Assembly (NCBI GenBank): GCA_025936955.1
Contig: JAICSL010000034.1
Location: forward strand, 1 to 10,213
Direction of reading: 5' to 3'
Source: Nitrososphaeraceae archaeon
GTDB taxonomy: Archaea > Thermoproteota > Nitrososphaeria > Nitrososphaerales > Nitrososphaeraceae
Length of the DNA: 10,213 nucleotides
Both the position numbers and the translations under genes were made by a program. Below are positions 1 through 7,371 of the stretch, in pieces. The notes below the pieces were generated by a model that was not told the origin of the DNA, did no database searches, and worked only from the letters and a program-made list of their open reading frames with translations. Every line of letters starts with the position of its first letter. Position 1 is the stretch's first letter.

Positions 1-71
1 CAACCAGAGGAAGCAATATCCAACATAACCATCTATGAAGTTTTCTGAACTACTCCAATAGTTTGCTATTG

Positions 72-479
72 TTATCTATCTAATGCTTTTCTCCATGCAT
101 CTATTTCAGAGTCAAAGCCTTTTAATTGTTCTTTAAATTGCTCGTCGCTAAGTCCTTCAGGTTTTATAAATGTCCATGTAATGGTTGAACCATTTCCATT
201 TGGAAGCACTCTTACATATACGCTCCATTCCAGTCCTGCACCTTGAAATATGTGGTCAAGTATCTTAAATTCTTGATTAGCAATATGTTTCATCTTGGAT
301 CTTCCAGCAATGACATGATCAAAGCTATACCAACCATCTGGATTCTTTTGCACAGAATGAATTGCTCCGCCTAATTCCATGTTTTTTACATTGTTAAAGA
401 AATCGAATGTCTCTTGTACGCTTTTATAGGTGCTCAGTGACTTGACTACGACCTGATATAATTCATTTTCTTTGCTCAT
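72..479 (-). CDS. SRPBCC-family (polyketide cyclase / START-like fold) protein
   Basis: This 135-residue protein resembles SRPBCC (Bet v1/START-like) hydrophobic-ligand-binding proteins. It opens with a beta strand (VVVKSLSTYKSVQETFDFFNN) that resembles the family's N-terminal strand followed by the 'aspect-of-a-cell-boundary' helix. The middle alternates strands (WYSFDHVIAG, FKILDHIF, LEWSVYVRVLP, STITWTFIKP), and the C-terminal amphipathic helix (residues about 111-134) would close the cavity. The length is normal for the family and there is no signal peptide, so it is probably cytosolic. The substrate cannot be read from the sequence. The ATG start is favoured by a TATA-like box about 25 bases upstream, implying a leaderless mRNA. 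The P450 gene upstream is on the same strand, but about 365 bases with repeat debris separate them, so an operon is unlikely. The fold assignment is by pattern recognition only. Confidence 0.75.
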   Translation of the reverse strand: MSKENELYQVVVKSLSTYKSVQETFDFFNNVKNMELGGAIHSVQKNPDGWYSFDHVIAGRSKMKHIANQEFKILDHIFQGAGLEWSVYVRVLPNGNGSTITWTFIKPEGLSDEQFKEQLKGFDSEIDAWRKALDR

Positions 480-497
480 GCTTAGAGATACTGAAAA

Positions 498-510
498 CTA
501 TAATTAAATA
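498..510 (-). promoter_or_regulatory. TATA box of the SRPBCC gene
   Basis: The minus strand reads TATTTAATTATAG here, centred about 25 bases upstream of the ATG at 479. That is the archaeal TATA-to-start spacing expected when transcription begins at or next to the start codon. No Shine-Dalgarno motif lies between. Confidence 0.55.
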
Positions 511-559
511 CTAGCTTCCCACTAAGGGGTAATTAATATAGAAACGGAATGGGAATAAT

Positions 560-760
560 TTAATCATGATCTTTTTTGGCGTAAGACTTTACAACTTCTT
601 GGTCCCAAGCAAATATACAATTTGACAGAATAAATTAGTTGAAGGATCTACTGACTAGTGGGACATCATTAGACCCTGTGTTAAAATTTTCGGGATATCT
701 TTTTCAATTAGACTCAATTGAATTTTCAGCTACATACCTCTGGACCAGTATCTTAGCTCT
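560..760 (-). pseudogene. Repeat-family copy A: degraded coding-like copy
   Basis: The minus strand keeps one reading frame from 760 down to a TAA at 560-562, interrupted by two in-frame stops (a TGA after the residues ENSIESN, and a TAA further on). It reads ...KILVQRYVAENSIESN, then stop, ...LVSRSFN, then stop, and finally ILSNCIFAWDQEVVKSYAKK. Bases 695-745 match 2939-2990 (copy B) nearly perfectly, with a single one-base deletion. Weaker similarity continues to about 615. The function is unknown and I do not recognise the protein family. The stop codons make this a remnant, or else a non-coding repeat that happens to read through. Together with the short P450-side spacer it accounts for most of the 480-844 gap. 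Confidence 0.5.
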
Positions 761-844
761 CTAAAGAGTCTGTAAAGGATCCTTCTCCTCATACCAAGTT
801 CAACGTCGTAAAGATAATAGCTTTGTGTGGTTCGATTACATTCT

Positions 845-2122
845 CTATGTATGAGTTACAGCTGCATCCGTATTCAACTTTGTTGCGGGCTTAAAGCGTA
901 TAGCTAATTCAGATACGCCATGAAAGAACAAACTAGGAAGTGGTTTTATAATTGGTACCTTGCTGCCATCACCAACATCTAGATCTAATGCTAGATCTTT
1001 TAGTCTCTCTAGGATTGTTCTCAGTACCACACGTCCTTCAAGTCTAGCTAAGGGAGCACCCAAACAAAAATGGATTCCATGACCGAACGCGAGATGAGAA
1101 TGAATATGCTGGACGCGAGATATATCAAATGTTTCAGCATCAGGAAAAACAGATTCATCATGATTAGCAGATCCTAACCATACTATAACGCCTTGTCCAG
1201 ATTGTATTGTTTGTTCTCCAACTTTTACCGACCCTTTTGATATTCGAAAAACAGCTTGAACAGGCGACCGATAACGCAAAGTCTCTTCTATTGCAGATGG
1301 AACTAATGAATGCGATTTATCTTCTCTCAATCGACTAAGTTGCTGTGGATTTTGGAGTAATGAGTAAACTGCATTTCCTATAAGATTAACTGTAGTTACG
1401 TGTCCTGCGAGAAGAATCAGAGTGCAAAAAGCAAGAATTTCTTCTCTTGACAAATGGATGCCATCAACTTCAGTTTTTATTAAGTCGGTTATGAGATCTT
1501 GTTGTGGTTTATCTGTTCTTTTGTCTATGATAGCACCAAAGTAGTCATCCATCTCAGTTTGGATATGAATAAGGTTTTTGGTTGAAATATTATCATCATT
1601 AAGCTCACCTCCAGCAGAACTCACTAACTTATCTGCCCAGCTATGAAAAAGATTACGATCTTCCACAGGAACACCAAGGAGTTCAGCAATAACTGTTACT
1701 GGTAATGGATATGCTAGATCAGATATGAGATCCATACGTCCTTTTTCAATTACTTGGTTTATCAAATGATGCGTGACATTCTCTATTTGTGATTCTAGTT
1801 TTGCTATTGCCATAGGTGTAAATGCTGATGCAATCACTCCACGCAAAGTTCTATGATATGGAGGATCAGACTTGAGTAAGCTTGGACGTGAAAACGGTAT
1901 CTGCTTCCTTCTTTCTTCTGTCAGAAGCTTATTATTGCTATCCAAATCTGGGGGATTTGAAGAAAAGTGCTTATAATCACCTAAGATAGACAGTACGTCA
2001 CGATATCGGAATACACCCCATAAATTGTTCTTGTCGTCATAGGCAACAGGGTTAAACTTTCTCATAGCAGAATAAAATTGAAAAGGATTGAGCTTTTGCT
2101 CAGGAGAAGGAAAAATATTCAT
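845..2122 (-). CDS. Cytochrome P450 (bacterial-type, soluble)
   Basis: This is a heme-thiolate monooxygenase of 425 residues, the usual size for soluble bacterial-type P450s. The visible signatures in order are the C-helix motif DPPYHRTLR (about 86-94), the I-helix AGHVTT (about 239-244), the K-helix ExxR (E280-R283, in EETLRYRSP), and the heme loop FGHGIHFCLG (346-355) with C353 as the proximal thiolate ligand. There is no N-terminal membrane anchor, so it should act in the cytosol with separate redox partners. No ferredoxin or reductase gene lies in the window. The I-helix has V where the family usually has an acidic residue before the conserved Thr (AGxET/AGxDT), which may affect proton delivery. 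The substrate is not predictable. The start is supported by a TATA-like box 26 bases upstream. The gene is intact. Confidence 0.95.
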   Translation of the reverse strand: MNIFPSPEQKLNPFQFYSAMRKFNPVAYDDKNNLWGVFRYRDVLSILGDYKHFSSNPPDLDSNNKLLTEERRKQIPFSRPSLLKSDPPYHRTLRGVIASAFTPMAIAKLESQIENVTHHLINQVIEKGRMDLISDLAYPLPVTVIAELLGVPVEDRNLFHSWADKLVSSAGGELNDDNISTKNLIHIQTEMDDYFGAIIDKRTDKPQQDLITDLIKTEVDGIHLSREEILAFCTLILLAGHVTTVNLIGNAVYSLLQNPQQLSRLREDKSHSLVPSAIEETLRYRSPVQAVFRISKGSVKVGEQTIQSGQGVIVWLGSANHDESVFPDAETFDISRVQHIHSHLAFGHGIHFCLGAPLARLEGRVVLRTILERLKDLALDLDVGDGSKVPIIKPLPSLFFHGVSELAIRFKPATKLNTDAAVTHT

Positions 2123-2142
2123 TTATCAAAACAAGATGTGGA

Positions 2143-2153
2143 GTTTAATTTAA
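2143..2153 (-). promoter_or_regulatory. TATA box of the P450 gene
   Basis: The minus strand reads TTAAATTAAAC, centred about 26 bases upstream of the ATG at 2122. There is no ribosome binding site in the short gap, consistent with a leaderless transcript. Confidence 0.55.
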
Positions 2154-2302
2154 GGCTGTTGGATTGTATTAAACTAAAATGTTTTATTATTGGTAGGCCT
2201 TTGTACTCAGAATATAGATATCATATACGAATATTATTAAAAGAATGACGATAAAGAGCATGGACAACCAGTAATACTGCAGCAAAAACCGCTATTCTAT
2301 TC

Positions 2303-2799
2303 TCAAGTCCTTAGTTCGTGTCCTTTGTTCTGCCATGTTCCAATGGTATTATTCTGTGGATCTTTTAACACAGCATAATATCCTTTTGATATTTGCACAT
2401 TGCTTCTGTAATGTTTGGGAAATTGCCTAGTGACTAGTGGTTTTTGGCTTCCTAGGTTAACATGTCTTCTGAATTATAATCAGAGGAGTCAAGCTCAAGG
2501 AATTGAGGTTATTATTACTAGCGTTTGAGATTTGACTAAACATGCAACAATTGCTTAAGATTCAGTACCTCACGAGAATTGTTAGTTAAGTAATTATAGC
2601 TCGCACACTCAAATTCTTGTAGCCTGTTCCCTGTTTTAGTCCTAGTTTAACCGTTACCTTCCAACTAACCTATCCAACCTCATTAGCATTTTTTGAATTT
2701 TCAATAACTAGACTCGAGTTAAGTCTTTAGATCAGTTGTATTTTTAGCATACAAATCCACATCTGTCCACTTGGATTTATCACCAATCGTATTAGTTCA
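2303..2799 (-). pseudogene. Decayed VOC (glyoxalase/bleomycin-resistance) family gene
   Basis: Two separate minus-strand pieces look like the two ends of one VOC-superfamily protein. The upstream piece (2719-2796) reads KWTDVDLYAKNTTDLKT, which resembles the first VOC strand and helix (WxDLxxxDxxxAxxFY), and then hits a TAA. The downstream piece (2303-2473) reads VNLGSQKPLVT and then GYYAVLKDPQNNTIGTW, the familiar C-terminal strands of VOC proteins (GxxAxxxDPxGNxxGLW), ending QNK...LRT and TGA at 2303-2305. Just upstream of that piece another frame reads LDSSDYNSEDMLT, which fits the linker before NLG and implies a frameshift near 2465-2475. The region between the pieces (about 2490-2718) has many stops in all frames. 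There is no intact start. An intact protein of this kind would bind a metal and act on small molecules, but this copy should be non-functional. Confidence 0.65.
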
Positions 2800-2840
2800 T
2801 TTGGACAGTTTACTCAATATTTCATTTCTATCACATTTGT

Positions 2841-3017
2841 CTATTTACACATATACAAGATACAGTATGACAGAATAATACTAGTTGAATGATTATAGAC
2901 CATGGTGACGTCATCGAGCGTTCTTTTATAATGTTCATATATCTTTTTCAAATTAGACTCAATTGAATTTTCAGCTACATACCTCTGGACTCTTAGTATT
3001 TTGAATATTGTATTCAT
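2841..3017 (-). CDS. Small hypothetical protein of 58 residues, repeat-family copy B
   Basis: This uninterrupted minus-strand frame runs from ATG at 3017 to TAG at 2841-2843. It begins MNTIFKILRVQRYVAENSIE and continues NLKKIYEHYKRTLDDV, with a hydrophobic tail. I do not recognise it. Its core (2939-2990) is nearly identical to a stop-containing copy at 695-745. The same VQR..AENSIES string reappears at about 6437-6473, with differences mainly at third codon positions, which suggests that all the copies derive from a real protein-coding sequence. The segment 2982-3037 also matches 8864-8920, where a 3-base gap keeps the frame. The hydrophobic, cysteine-containing tail after residue 40 may be out of the original frame. 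It could equally be a fragment of a longer gene or a non-coding repeat. Confidence 0.35.
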   Translation of the reverse strand: MNTIFKILRVQRYVAENSIESNLKKIYEHYKRTLDDVTMVYNHSTSIILSYCILYMCK

Positions 3018-3151
3018 AGTTAATTATTACAAATATCGATTCTGGTGAATTACCGAAGGGTTGAGAAAGATTATTGAAATAATGTTGGTAAAAAACAGAA
3101 AAAAGAAAAAAGAAAAGATTACTATCTAATCTGATTTATTATCTATAGGCC

Positions 3152-3322
3152 TTAAGTAGGAATAACTAGTGTGTTTTGATCCTGTACTCTTGCTAATGCA
3201 GAGTGTACATCTAATACGCCTATTGCTGTTCCAATAGCCATTGTTATTCCAAAGCCAATAGCGACTGTTACAAGTTTTGGATGTGCTGTCATTGCATTCA
3301 TGATTTTGCTTTTTATTGACAT
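3152..3322 (-). CDS. Small single-span membrane protein, 56 residues
   Basis: From the ATG at 3322 this encodes a 56-residue protein: a short basic N-terminus (MSIKSKIMNAMTAHPK), one hydrophobic segment (LVTVAIGFGITMAIGTAIGVL, about residues 17-37), then a polar tail (DVHSALARVQDQNTLVIPT). The positive charge before the hydrophobic segment fits either a membrane anchor with the tail outside or an uncleaved signal-like segment. An in-frame TTG start at 3361 would add 13 residues, but those codons contain the TATA box, so the ATG is preferred. Glycine-rich small membrane proteins of this style are my impression of Nitrososphaeria genomes, and the function is unknown. It stands alone, with about 135 bases to the upstream-lying frame and about 400 to the patatin gene. 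Confidence 0.7.
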   Translation of the reverse strand: MSIKSKIMNAMTAHPKLVTVAIGFGITMAIGTAIGVLDVHSALARVQDQNTLVIPT

Positions 3323-3345
3323 TTCCAAAGATAATAGTCCTTCTA

Positions 3346-3355
3346 GAGAATATAA
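3346..3355 (-). promoter_or_regulatory. TATA box deciding the start of the small membrane protein
   Basis: The minus strand reads CTTATATTCT, centred about 28 bases upstream of the ATG at 3322. It sits inside the extended reading frame from the TTG at 3361, which argues that the TTG is not used and that the mRNA is leaderless or nearly so. Confidence 0.5.
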
Positions 3356-3502
3356 GATCAACTTAAGACCAATTATGATTTTTCAATTGGCAATATGATG
3401 ACTCAACGGTTAACACTAACGGAAAACACCAGAAATCACATGCCAACTTAAGAACAATTTGCATTATTTGTAGAAGAAACAATTAGGCTACTCATATTCT
3501 GA

Positions 3503-3679
3503 AGATCAAATTTGGAAAAAAGAAAGATTCTAACTATTGTAAAATATGAACCATATCTACGAAATAAGATACATAGCTTTGTTCCGGGATCTGGACGCAA
3601 TCTGAATATTATGCAAGATGCCTTTTTTGAGTCTATTACCTATGGACTGACCCTATGTTGTGAGTACACATTCAGTTAA
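3503..3679 (+). other. Coding-like open frame of unknown nature in the 3362-3771 gap
   Basis: An open plus-strand frame runs from just after a TGA at 3500 to a TAA at 3677. It reads ...ILTIVKYEPYLRNKIHSFV, then PGSGRNLNIMQDAFFESITY, ending ...GLTLCCEYTFS. It has no ATG until M at 3611, and the only early alternative start is a TTG at 3512. The residue mix looks protein-like, but I recognise no family and see no promoter. It may be a gene fragment or chance. Nothing else is recognisable in this roughly 400-base spacer. Confidence 0.25.
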
Positions 3680-3771
3680 GATGAAATGATTTACCTCTCA
3701 CGAGTAATGCAGAAGAGGGCTGCTGAGAAAAGTGAGAAATAATAACATAGGTCAGCAAAAGGCGGATTTAA

Positions 3772-5772
3772 TTATCTAGAATTTGCAATTACATTTAACG
3801 CTTCTTTATATCCGTCGTTTCTTAGATGGTCTATAGTTTTAGTTGAGAATTCAGCAGCCTTCCCAAAAATAGTATTGCCATCATCTTTTCTGTCTATGTA
3901 AATTACCTTAGCCACATCAAACCTTCCTTCTATAAGATCTTTGTACCTTCTGGCCTTAGAGTTATTATTGACATTACTGTATCTGTTAATTCTTCCTCGT
4001 TTTGTGCTTTTCGCTTTTCTAGTATTTAATATATCTTCAAGCTCTTTAATGAATGAGTTACTTCTATTATGTCCTACTTCTTCTAAATGCTTTATTGCAA
4101 GGTTTTTTATTTGGCCATACAATATTACATAATCACTAATTAATTTCGCGACTTTTACATCGTAATTTGTTCTATCATGAAACTTAATGTCTATTTCTCT
4201 ATCTTGTATTGTATCTGCATCAGATGGTAATTCATTTCCTTTCTCTACTGTTGGATATAGATTAACTATATATACTTCTAAATGTGGAACATACTTCTTT
4301 TCGTCATTATTTTCCATATACCAATAATCTCTATGTGCCTGAATGAGTTCTCTTAGCGGTGTATTACTAAGATATGCGCCATCCCAAAAATAGCGATCTA
4401 TATTCTTATTTTCTCGCTCACTATATACTTCAAATTGAGGATATTTGTATTTTAGATGCGGTGACATACTAGCACTTACATGTTCAATTGAAATCCCATG
4501 AGGATAGTTTATAATGTAATTGTAATCCTGTTTACTGTTTTTTTCCTCAGCAGGACTTGCATCTGAATATTTGGTTTTACATAAATAACTATCAAAAGTT
4601 ACTGCAGTAGTAGCATCCATCACATCAACGCATGTAAGCAGCAATCGTGGCTCGCCTTTTTCAAACTCCGTCTTTATAGGATATGTTTCATAATCCCAAT
4701 ATTCTTTTATTGTATTTGTTAGCGGTGTGTTATCAAACCTTGCAAAAGGGGGTATACCCAAGAAAAATTTCATATCTGGTTGGGAAAAGTTTGCAGACAT
4801 AACTTCTGGTACACCTGTATACAAGAAATAAACCCAAGAAAAATATCTTCTTGCAGCTTCTGCGGAGGCAATAGGCGACATATTTTCAGGCATATAAAAA
4901 AACAGCGAAGATAATGGCAATTGATTCTTGTTGTTCTTATTCCCAAATGCTTTCTCATTTTGGTTTAGAAATGATTTGTAATTTTCGATGTTTAGCCTGG
5001 TAATCTTATTCCATGTATTCCACCACATATTAAATAAATCATTATCTAGCCACCATGTTGAATAAGAGATCTCATCCCAAAATCGATTAAGCTCTCTTGT
5101 TGCAGCTTCCCATATTGAGTTCATTTCCAATTTCTTTCCTCTTACCTCATTACCGGCCTCCTTTTTGGTGATTTCTGTAATACTCTTTTTTATATTGCCG
5201 ACAATAATTGCTGCATTTACAGCACCAATTGAACTCCCTGCTACAATATCAAATACAGGTCTATTTCTTCTATTTTCGTTTGTTTTATCTTTTTTTATAA
5301 GATCTTCACATAGAGCTGTAAAAGCTCCAGCTTCATAGGCTCCAAGTGATCCACCGCCTTGAAATATCAATGCTCTTTGTACCATCTTTACAATTACATC
5401 TACCTTAGAAGGAGAACTTGATGCTTCCGACTGATCTTTGGCTACTAATTCAAATGTTAGTTTTGTATACGACTTTTGTTTCGTTCTGGTGTCATAATTG
5501 GTATCAAAGCTTATGAATGGTGCAGTAAAAGAAGGATTTTGTGGATTTCTACTGGGATTTTCTTCATCGCCGTATTCTAATTCGACCTTAGGCCCGCTAA
5601 CCTGAGTCCATACTAATTTGTTATTAGAAGCGTAGCTAAATCCTTCCAAATGTACCCTTGAACCTTCATATACTATTTGTTCTGGGCCAGCATATACTCT
5701 TGGACTATTATTATCATTATTGAGAGATCCATCACCAACGTTTGATGATCTCCTGTGTACTGAAGTCGACAT
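3772..5772 (-). CDS. Patatin-like phospholipase with N-terminal Ig/PKD-like domain
   Basis: This 666-residue protein carries a patatin-type acyl hydrolase domain. The visible motifs are the oxyanion-hole glycine loop GGGSLGAYEAG (139-149), the nucleophile elbow GSSIG (179-183, Ser181), and the catalytic DGA (464-466, Asp464), giving a Ser-Asp dyad. Such enzymes release fatty acids from lipids. Residues about 25-130 look like a beta-sandwich of the PKD/REJ-like type (YAGPEQIVYEGSRVHLEG, then LVWTQVSGPKVEL, then TKLTFELVAKD, with a final VDVIVK), an unusual appendage for patatins. Roughly 150 residues rich in Trp and aromatic residues (about 215-350) separate the Ser and Asp motifs, and a charged C-terminal region follows. 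There is no signal peptide, so it is probably cytosolic, perhaps membrane-associated through the aromatic insert. The start is the first ATG, with a possible TATA-like CTTAAGTAG about 33 bases upstream. Confidence 0.9.
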   Translation of the reverse strand: MSTSVHRRSSNVGDGSLNNDNNSPRVYAGPEQIVYEGSRVHLEGFSYASNNKLVWTQVSGPKVELEYGDEENPSRNPQNPSFTAPFISFDTNYDTRTKQKSYTKLTFELVAKDQSEASSSPSKVDVIVKMVQRALIFQGGGSLGAYEAGAFTALCEDLIKKDKTNENRRNRPVFDIVAGSSIGAVNAAIIVGNIKKSITEITKKEAGNEVRGKKLEMNSIWEAATRELNRFWDEISYSTWWLDNDLFNMWWNTWNKITRLNIENYKSFLNQNEKAFGNKNNKNQLPLSSLFFYMPENMSPIASAEAARRYFSWVYFLYTGVPEVMSANFSQPDMKFFLGIPPFARFDNTPLTNTIKEYWDYETYPIKTEFEKGEPRLLLTCVDVMDATTAVTFDSYLCKTKYSDASPAEEKNSKQDYNYIINYPHGISIEHVSASMSPHLKYKYPQFEVYSERENKNIDRYFWDGAYLSNTPLRELIQAHRDYWYMENNDEKKYVPHLEVYIVNLYPTVEKGNELPSDADTIQDREIDIKFHDRTNYDVKVAKLISDYVILYGQIKNLAIKHLEEVGHNRSNSFIKELEDILNTRKAKSTKRGRINRYSNVNNNSKARRYKDLIEGRFDVAKVIYIDRKDDGNTIFGKAAEFSTKTIDHLRNDGYKEALNVIANSR

Positions 5773-5917
5773 ATATGATAATGATCAAATTCCTCGCCCT
5801 ACTTAAGCAATTTCATAGCAGGTCTAGCATCTGCGTTGCATCAACAGGACTTCTATACCTCATTTTTTTGACTACTCTATAACTACCAGCCATGTCTTAT
5901 TTGAAGCTCTTTGTTGA

Positions 5918-6370
5918 TATGATTCGCTTTGTACCCAAGATTCTAATGAAGTTGCAAATATTATTTCTAAATCTGCCAATATATACAGAGATAATTTTGA
6001 CAAGATTATGAATTTGCTTAAAGAATTGCGTAAAATGCGTACAGGGATTTTACATGACTTTAATAATTTCAATTTCAAGGTCGACTGTAACAAAATGATA
6101 GTAAAGATCGACATTGACGGTAAAAGATCAGATGGTGATATTGATGATAAGCAATTCAAATTAGATAATGATTCCAAGAAATTATGTATAGACTTTGATG
6201 GTATAGTGTGGTATATCAGTACTGATGTAAAAGTCAATATTTATGAGAACCTAAATAAAATTTATTGTTATTTTGGTGCTCATAAATTCAAAGAGTCAGG
6301 TCAAGAAGCTGACGAGTTATTAGAGAATATAAAAATTGCTCGCATATTATTAGACAAGAGAAAGAGGTAA
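5918..6370 (+). CDS. Hypothetical protein, possibly with lost 5' end
   Basis: From the first ATG (6008) this encodes 120 residues: a basic helix (MNLLKELRKMRTGIL), a strand-rich acidic middle (VDCNKMIVKIDIDGKR, then LCIDFDGIVWYISTDVKVNI), and a C-terminal helix (ADELLENIKIARILLDKRKR). I do not recognise it. The same frame stays open and strongly protein-like upstream to 5918 (DSNEVANIISKSANIYRDNF), where a TGA at 5915-5917 stops it. Beyond that stop the frame is open again back to 5828. There is no ATG, GTG or TTG between 5918 and 6008, so either the protein starts at 6008 or the true N-terminus was lost by mutation. A TATATA at about 5979-5984 lies 25-30 bases before 6008 and could serve a leaderless start there. 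The coordinates given include the upstream coding-like part. A reverse-strand frame over the same bases is its shadow. Confidence 0.55.
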   Translation, partial: YDSLCTQDSNEVANIISKSANIYRDNFDKIMNLLKELRKMRTGILHDFNNFNFKVDCNKMIVKIDIDGKRSDGDIDDKQFKLDNDSKKLCIDFDGIVWYISTDVKVNIYENLNKIYCYFGAHKFKESGQEADELLENIKIARILLDKRKR

Positions 6371-6436
6371 AGGAAGTTATCATCACAAGAGAACATGATA
6401 GAAGAATTTTATGTCCCCATAAAGAAGAGAACACGG

Positions 6437-6505
6437 ATTCGATTGAATTTTCAGCTGACTTTCTCTGGACCCCAGAACTTGTATTCTGAAATAATTTATC
6501 ATATA
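6437..6505 (-). repeat. Repeat-family copy C
   Basis: The minus strand reads YDKLFQNTSSGVQRKSAENS and then IES in one frame. The VQR..AENSIES part matches copies A and B, with changes such as AGG to AGA, ATT to ATC, GAG to GAA and TCT to TCC, all synonymous. The match stops near 6437, and the frame beyond runs on towards the 3' end of the plus-strand gene at 6370 without similarity to the other copies. Confidence 0.5.
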
Positions 6506-6586
6506 GGATTTGTTTCTATTATCTTTGGGTCCAAATAGAGTGAAATTTTATTTATAACCCTTTGACTCAAATCAATTATTATCTAA

Positions 6587-6676
6587 ACTGAACCCATACC
6601 GGAATTGAAGGAAATTAAAAGAGCGGCACCCAAAAAGCAAGCAACAATTTTTGACTGGCTTCAGTATAATAACTAA
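6587..6676 (+). other. Coding-like tail fragment of unknown gene
   Basis: A 29-codon plus-strand frame between a TAA at 6584 and a TAA at 6674 reads TEPIPELKEIKRAAPKKQAT and then IFDWLQYNN. The composition (charged helix, basic linker, aromatic end) looks like the C-terminus of a protein, but nothing upstream continues it in frame and there is no start codon. It may be a remnant or chance. Confidence 0.25.
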
Positions 6677-6688
6677 TTGCATAAAGTA

Positions 6689-7285
6689 TTAGTCTAATTC
6701 TGCACTTAGCCTTTTAACCAGATATTCCATTGTAACTGGTTTTTTGATAAAACATCCAAAGCTTACTTTAGGATATACTTCTCTAAGTGCTTCTATATTT
6801 ACTTCTACTGAAGATATAAAACATACTCTAATGTTAGAATCTAATTCTAATATCTTCTCATATAATTCAAATCCATTCATATGGGGCATATAAATATCAG
6901 TTAACATCAGATCGTAAAAGTTTGGTTTGAATTCTCTTAGTGCTTCTAAAGGATTAGTGTATGTATATACTTCAAATCTTTTTTTGTTGTGCTTGTCATT
7001 GCTTTCATCGGAATATTCCTCTAAGCCCATTTTGAAGGTTAATGTAATGTCAGGATCATTATCTACAACAAGAATCTTTTTGAGAAATGATAGTTCTTTT
7101 GTTCCTCTTTCTATATCAACAGTATTTGAATTTGATTCTTGGTTTCGTAAAGGATGAAGAGATGGAAAAGAAGAATGTTGGGGACGATAATGCTGTTGAT
7201 CATTAGTATCCTTATCAGGTTGATAAAAAGAGATATCCTTATCTAAAATGTGAGAAGAATAATGGTCCTTAGATCGTCTTGTCAT
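6689..7285 (-). CDS. Response regulator, receiver domain with disordered N-terminal extension
   Basis: This 198-residue protein is a CheY-like receiver (residues about 69-195) preceded by about 68 polar, low-complexity residues rich in S, H, Q, D and N. The receiver shows the acidic pocket (D75 and D77 in ILVVDNDPD), the phospho-acceptor Asp130 in LMLTDIYMPHMNG, the switch Ser (ISS, 157-159) and the conserved Lys before Pro (KKPV, 181-184), so phosphorylation chemistry should be intact. There is an insertion after the first helix (YSDESNDKHNKKR). No DNA-binding or enzymatic output domain follows, so it probably acts by protein contact, as is common for archaeal receivers. No histidine kinase gene is nearby, which makes it an orphan here. 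The ATG is supported by a TATA-like box 25 bases upstream. Confidence 0.93.
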   Translation of the reverse strand: MTRRSKDHYSSHILDKDISFYQPDKDTNDQQHYRPQHSSFPSLHPLRNQESNSNTVDIERGTKELSFLKKILVVDNDPDITLTFKMGLEEYSDESNDKHNKKRFEVYTYTNPLEALREFKPNFYDLMLTDIYMPHMNGFELYEKILELDSNIRVCFISSVEVNIEALREVYPKVSFGCFIKKPVTMEYLVKRLSAELD

Positions 7286-7303
7286 CGTGCTTGTGCAGAT
7301 TTC

Positions 7304-7316
7304 AATTAATATTTAA
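7304..7316 (-). promoter_or_regulatory. TATA box of the response regulator gene
   Basis: The minus strand reads TTAAATATTAATT, centred about 25 bases upstream of the ATG at 7285, with a purine-rich GAGG just before it that could act as a TFB-recognition element. There is no Shine-Dalgarno motif, so the transcript is probably leaderless. Confidence 0.55.
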
Positions 7317-7371
7317 CCTCATCCTCTTTTTCGATATTCTTTGATACAAAGCACTAAAATATATCTGTTTA

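Noticed and set aside
3152..3361. 69-residue version of the small membrane protein starting at TTG 3361
   Set aside because: The extra codons overlap the TATA box, and an ATG at 3322 is correctly spaced from it.
3941..4132. Plus-strand frame of 63 codons inside the patatin gene
   Set aside because: It is leucine-rich antisense of a clear coding sequence, with no independent evidence.
5872..6237. Minus-strand frame of 121 codons opposite the 6008-6370 gene
   Set aside because: Its Ser/Leu/Ile-rich composition is typical of the antisense of an AT-rich gene. The plus strand reads as the better protein, also upstream of its ATG.
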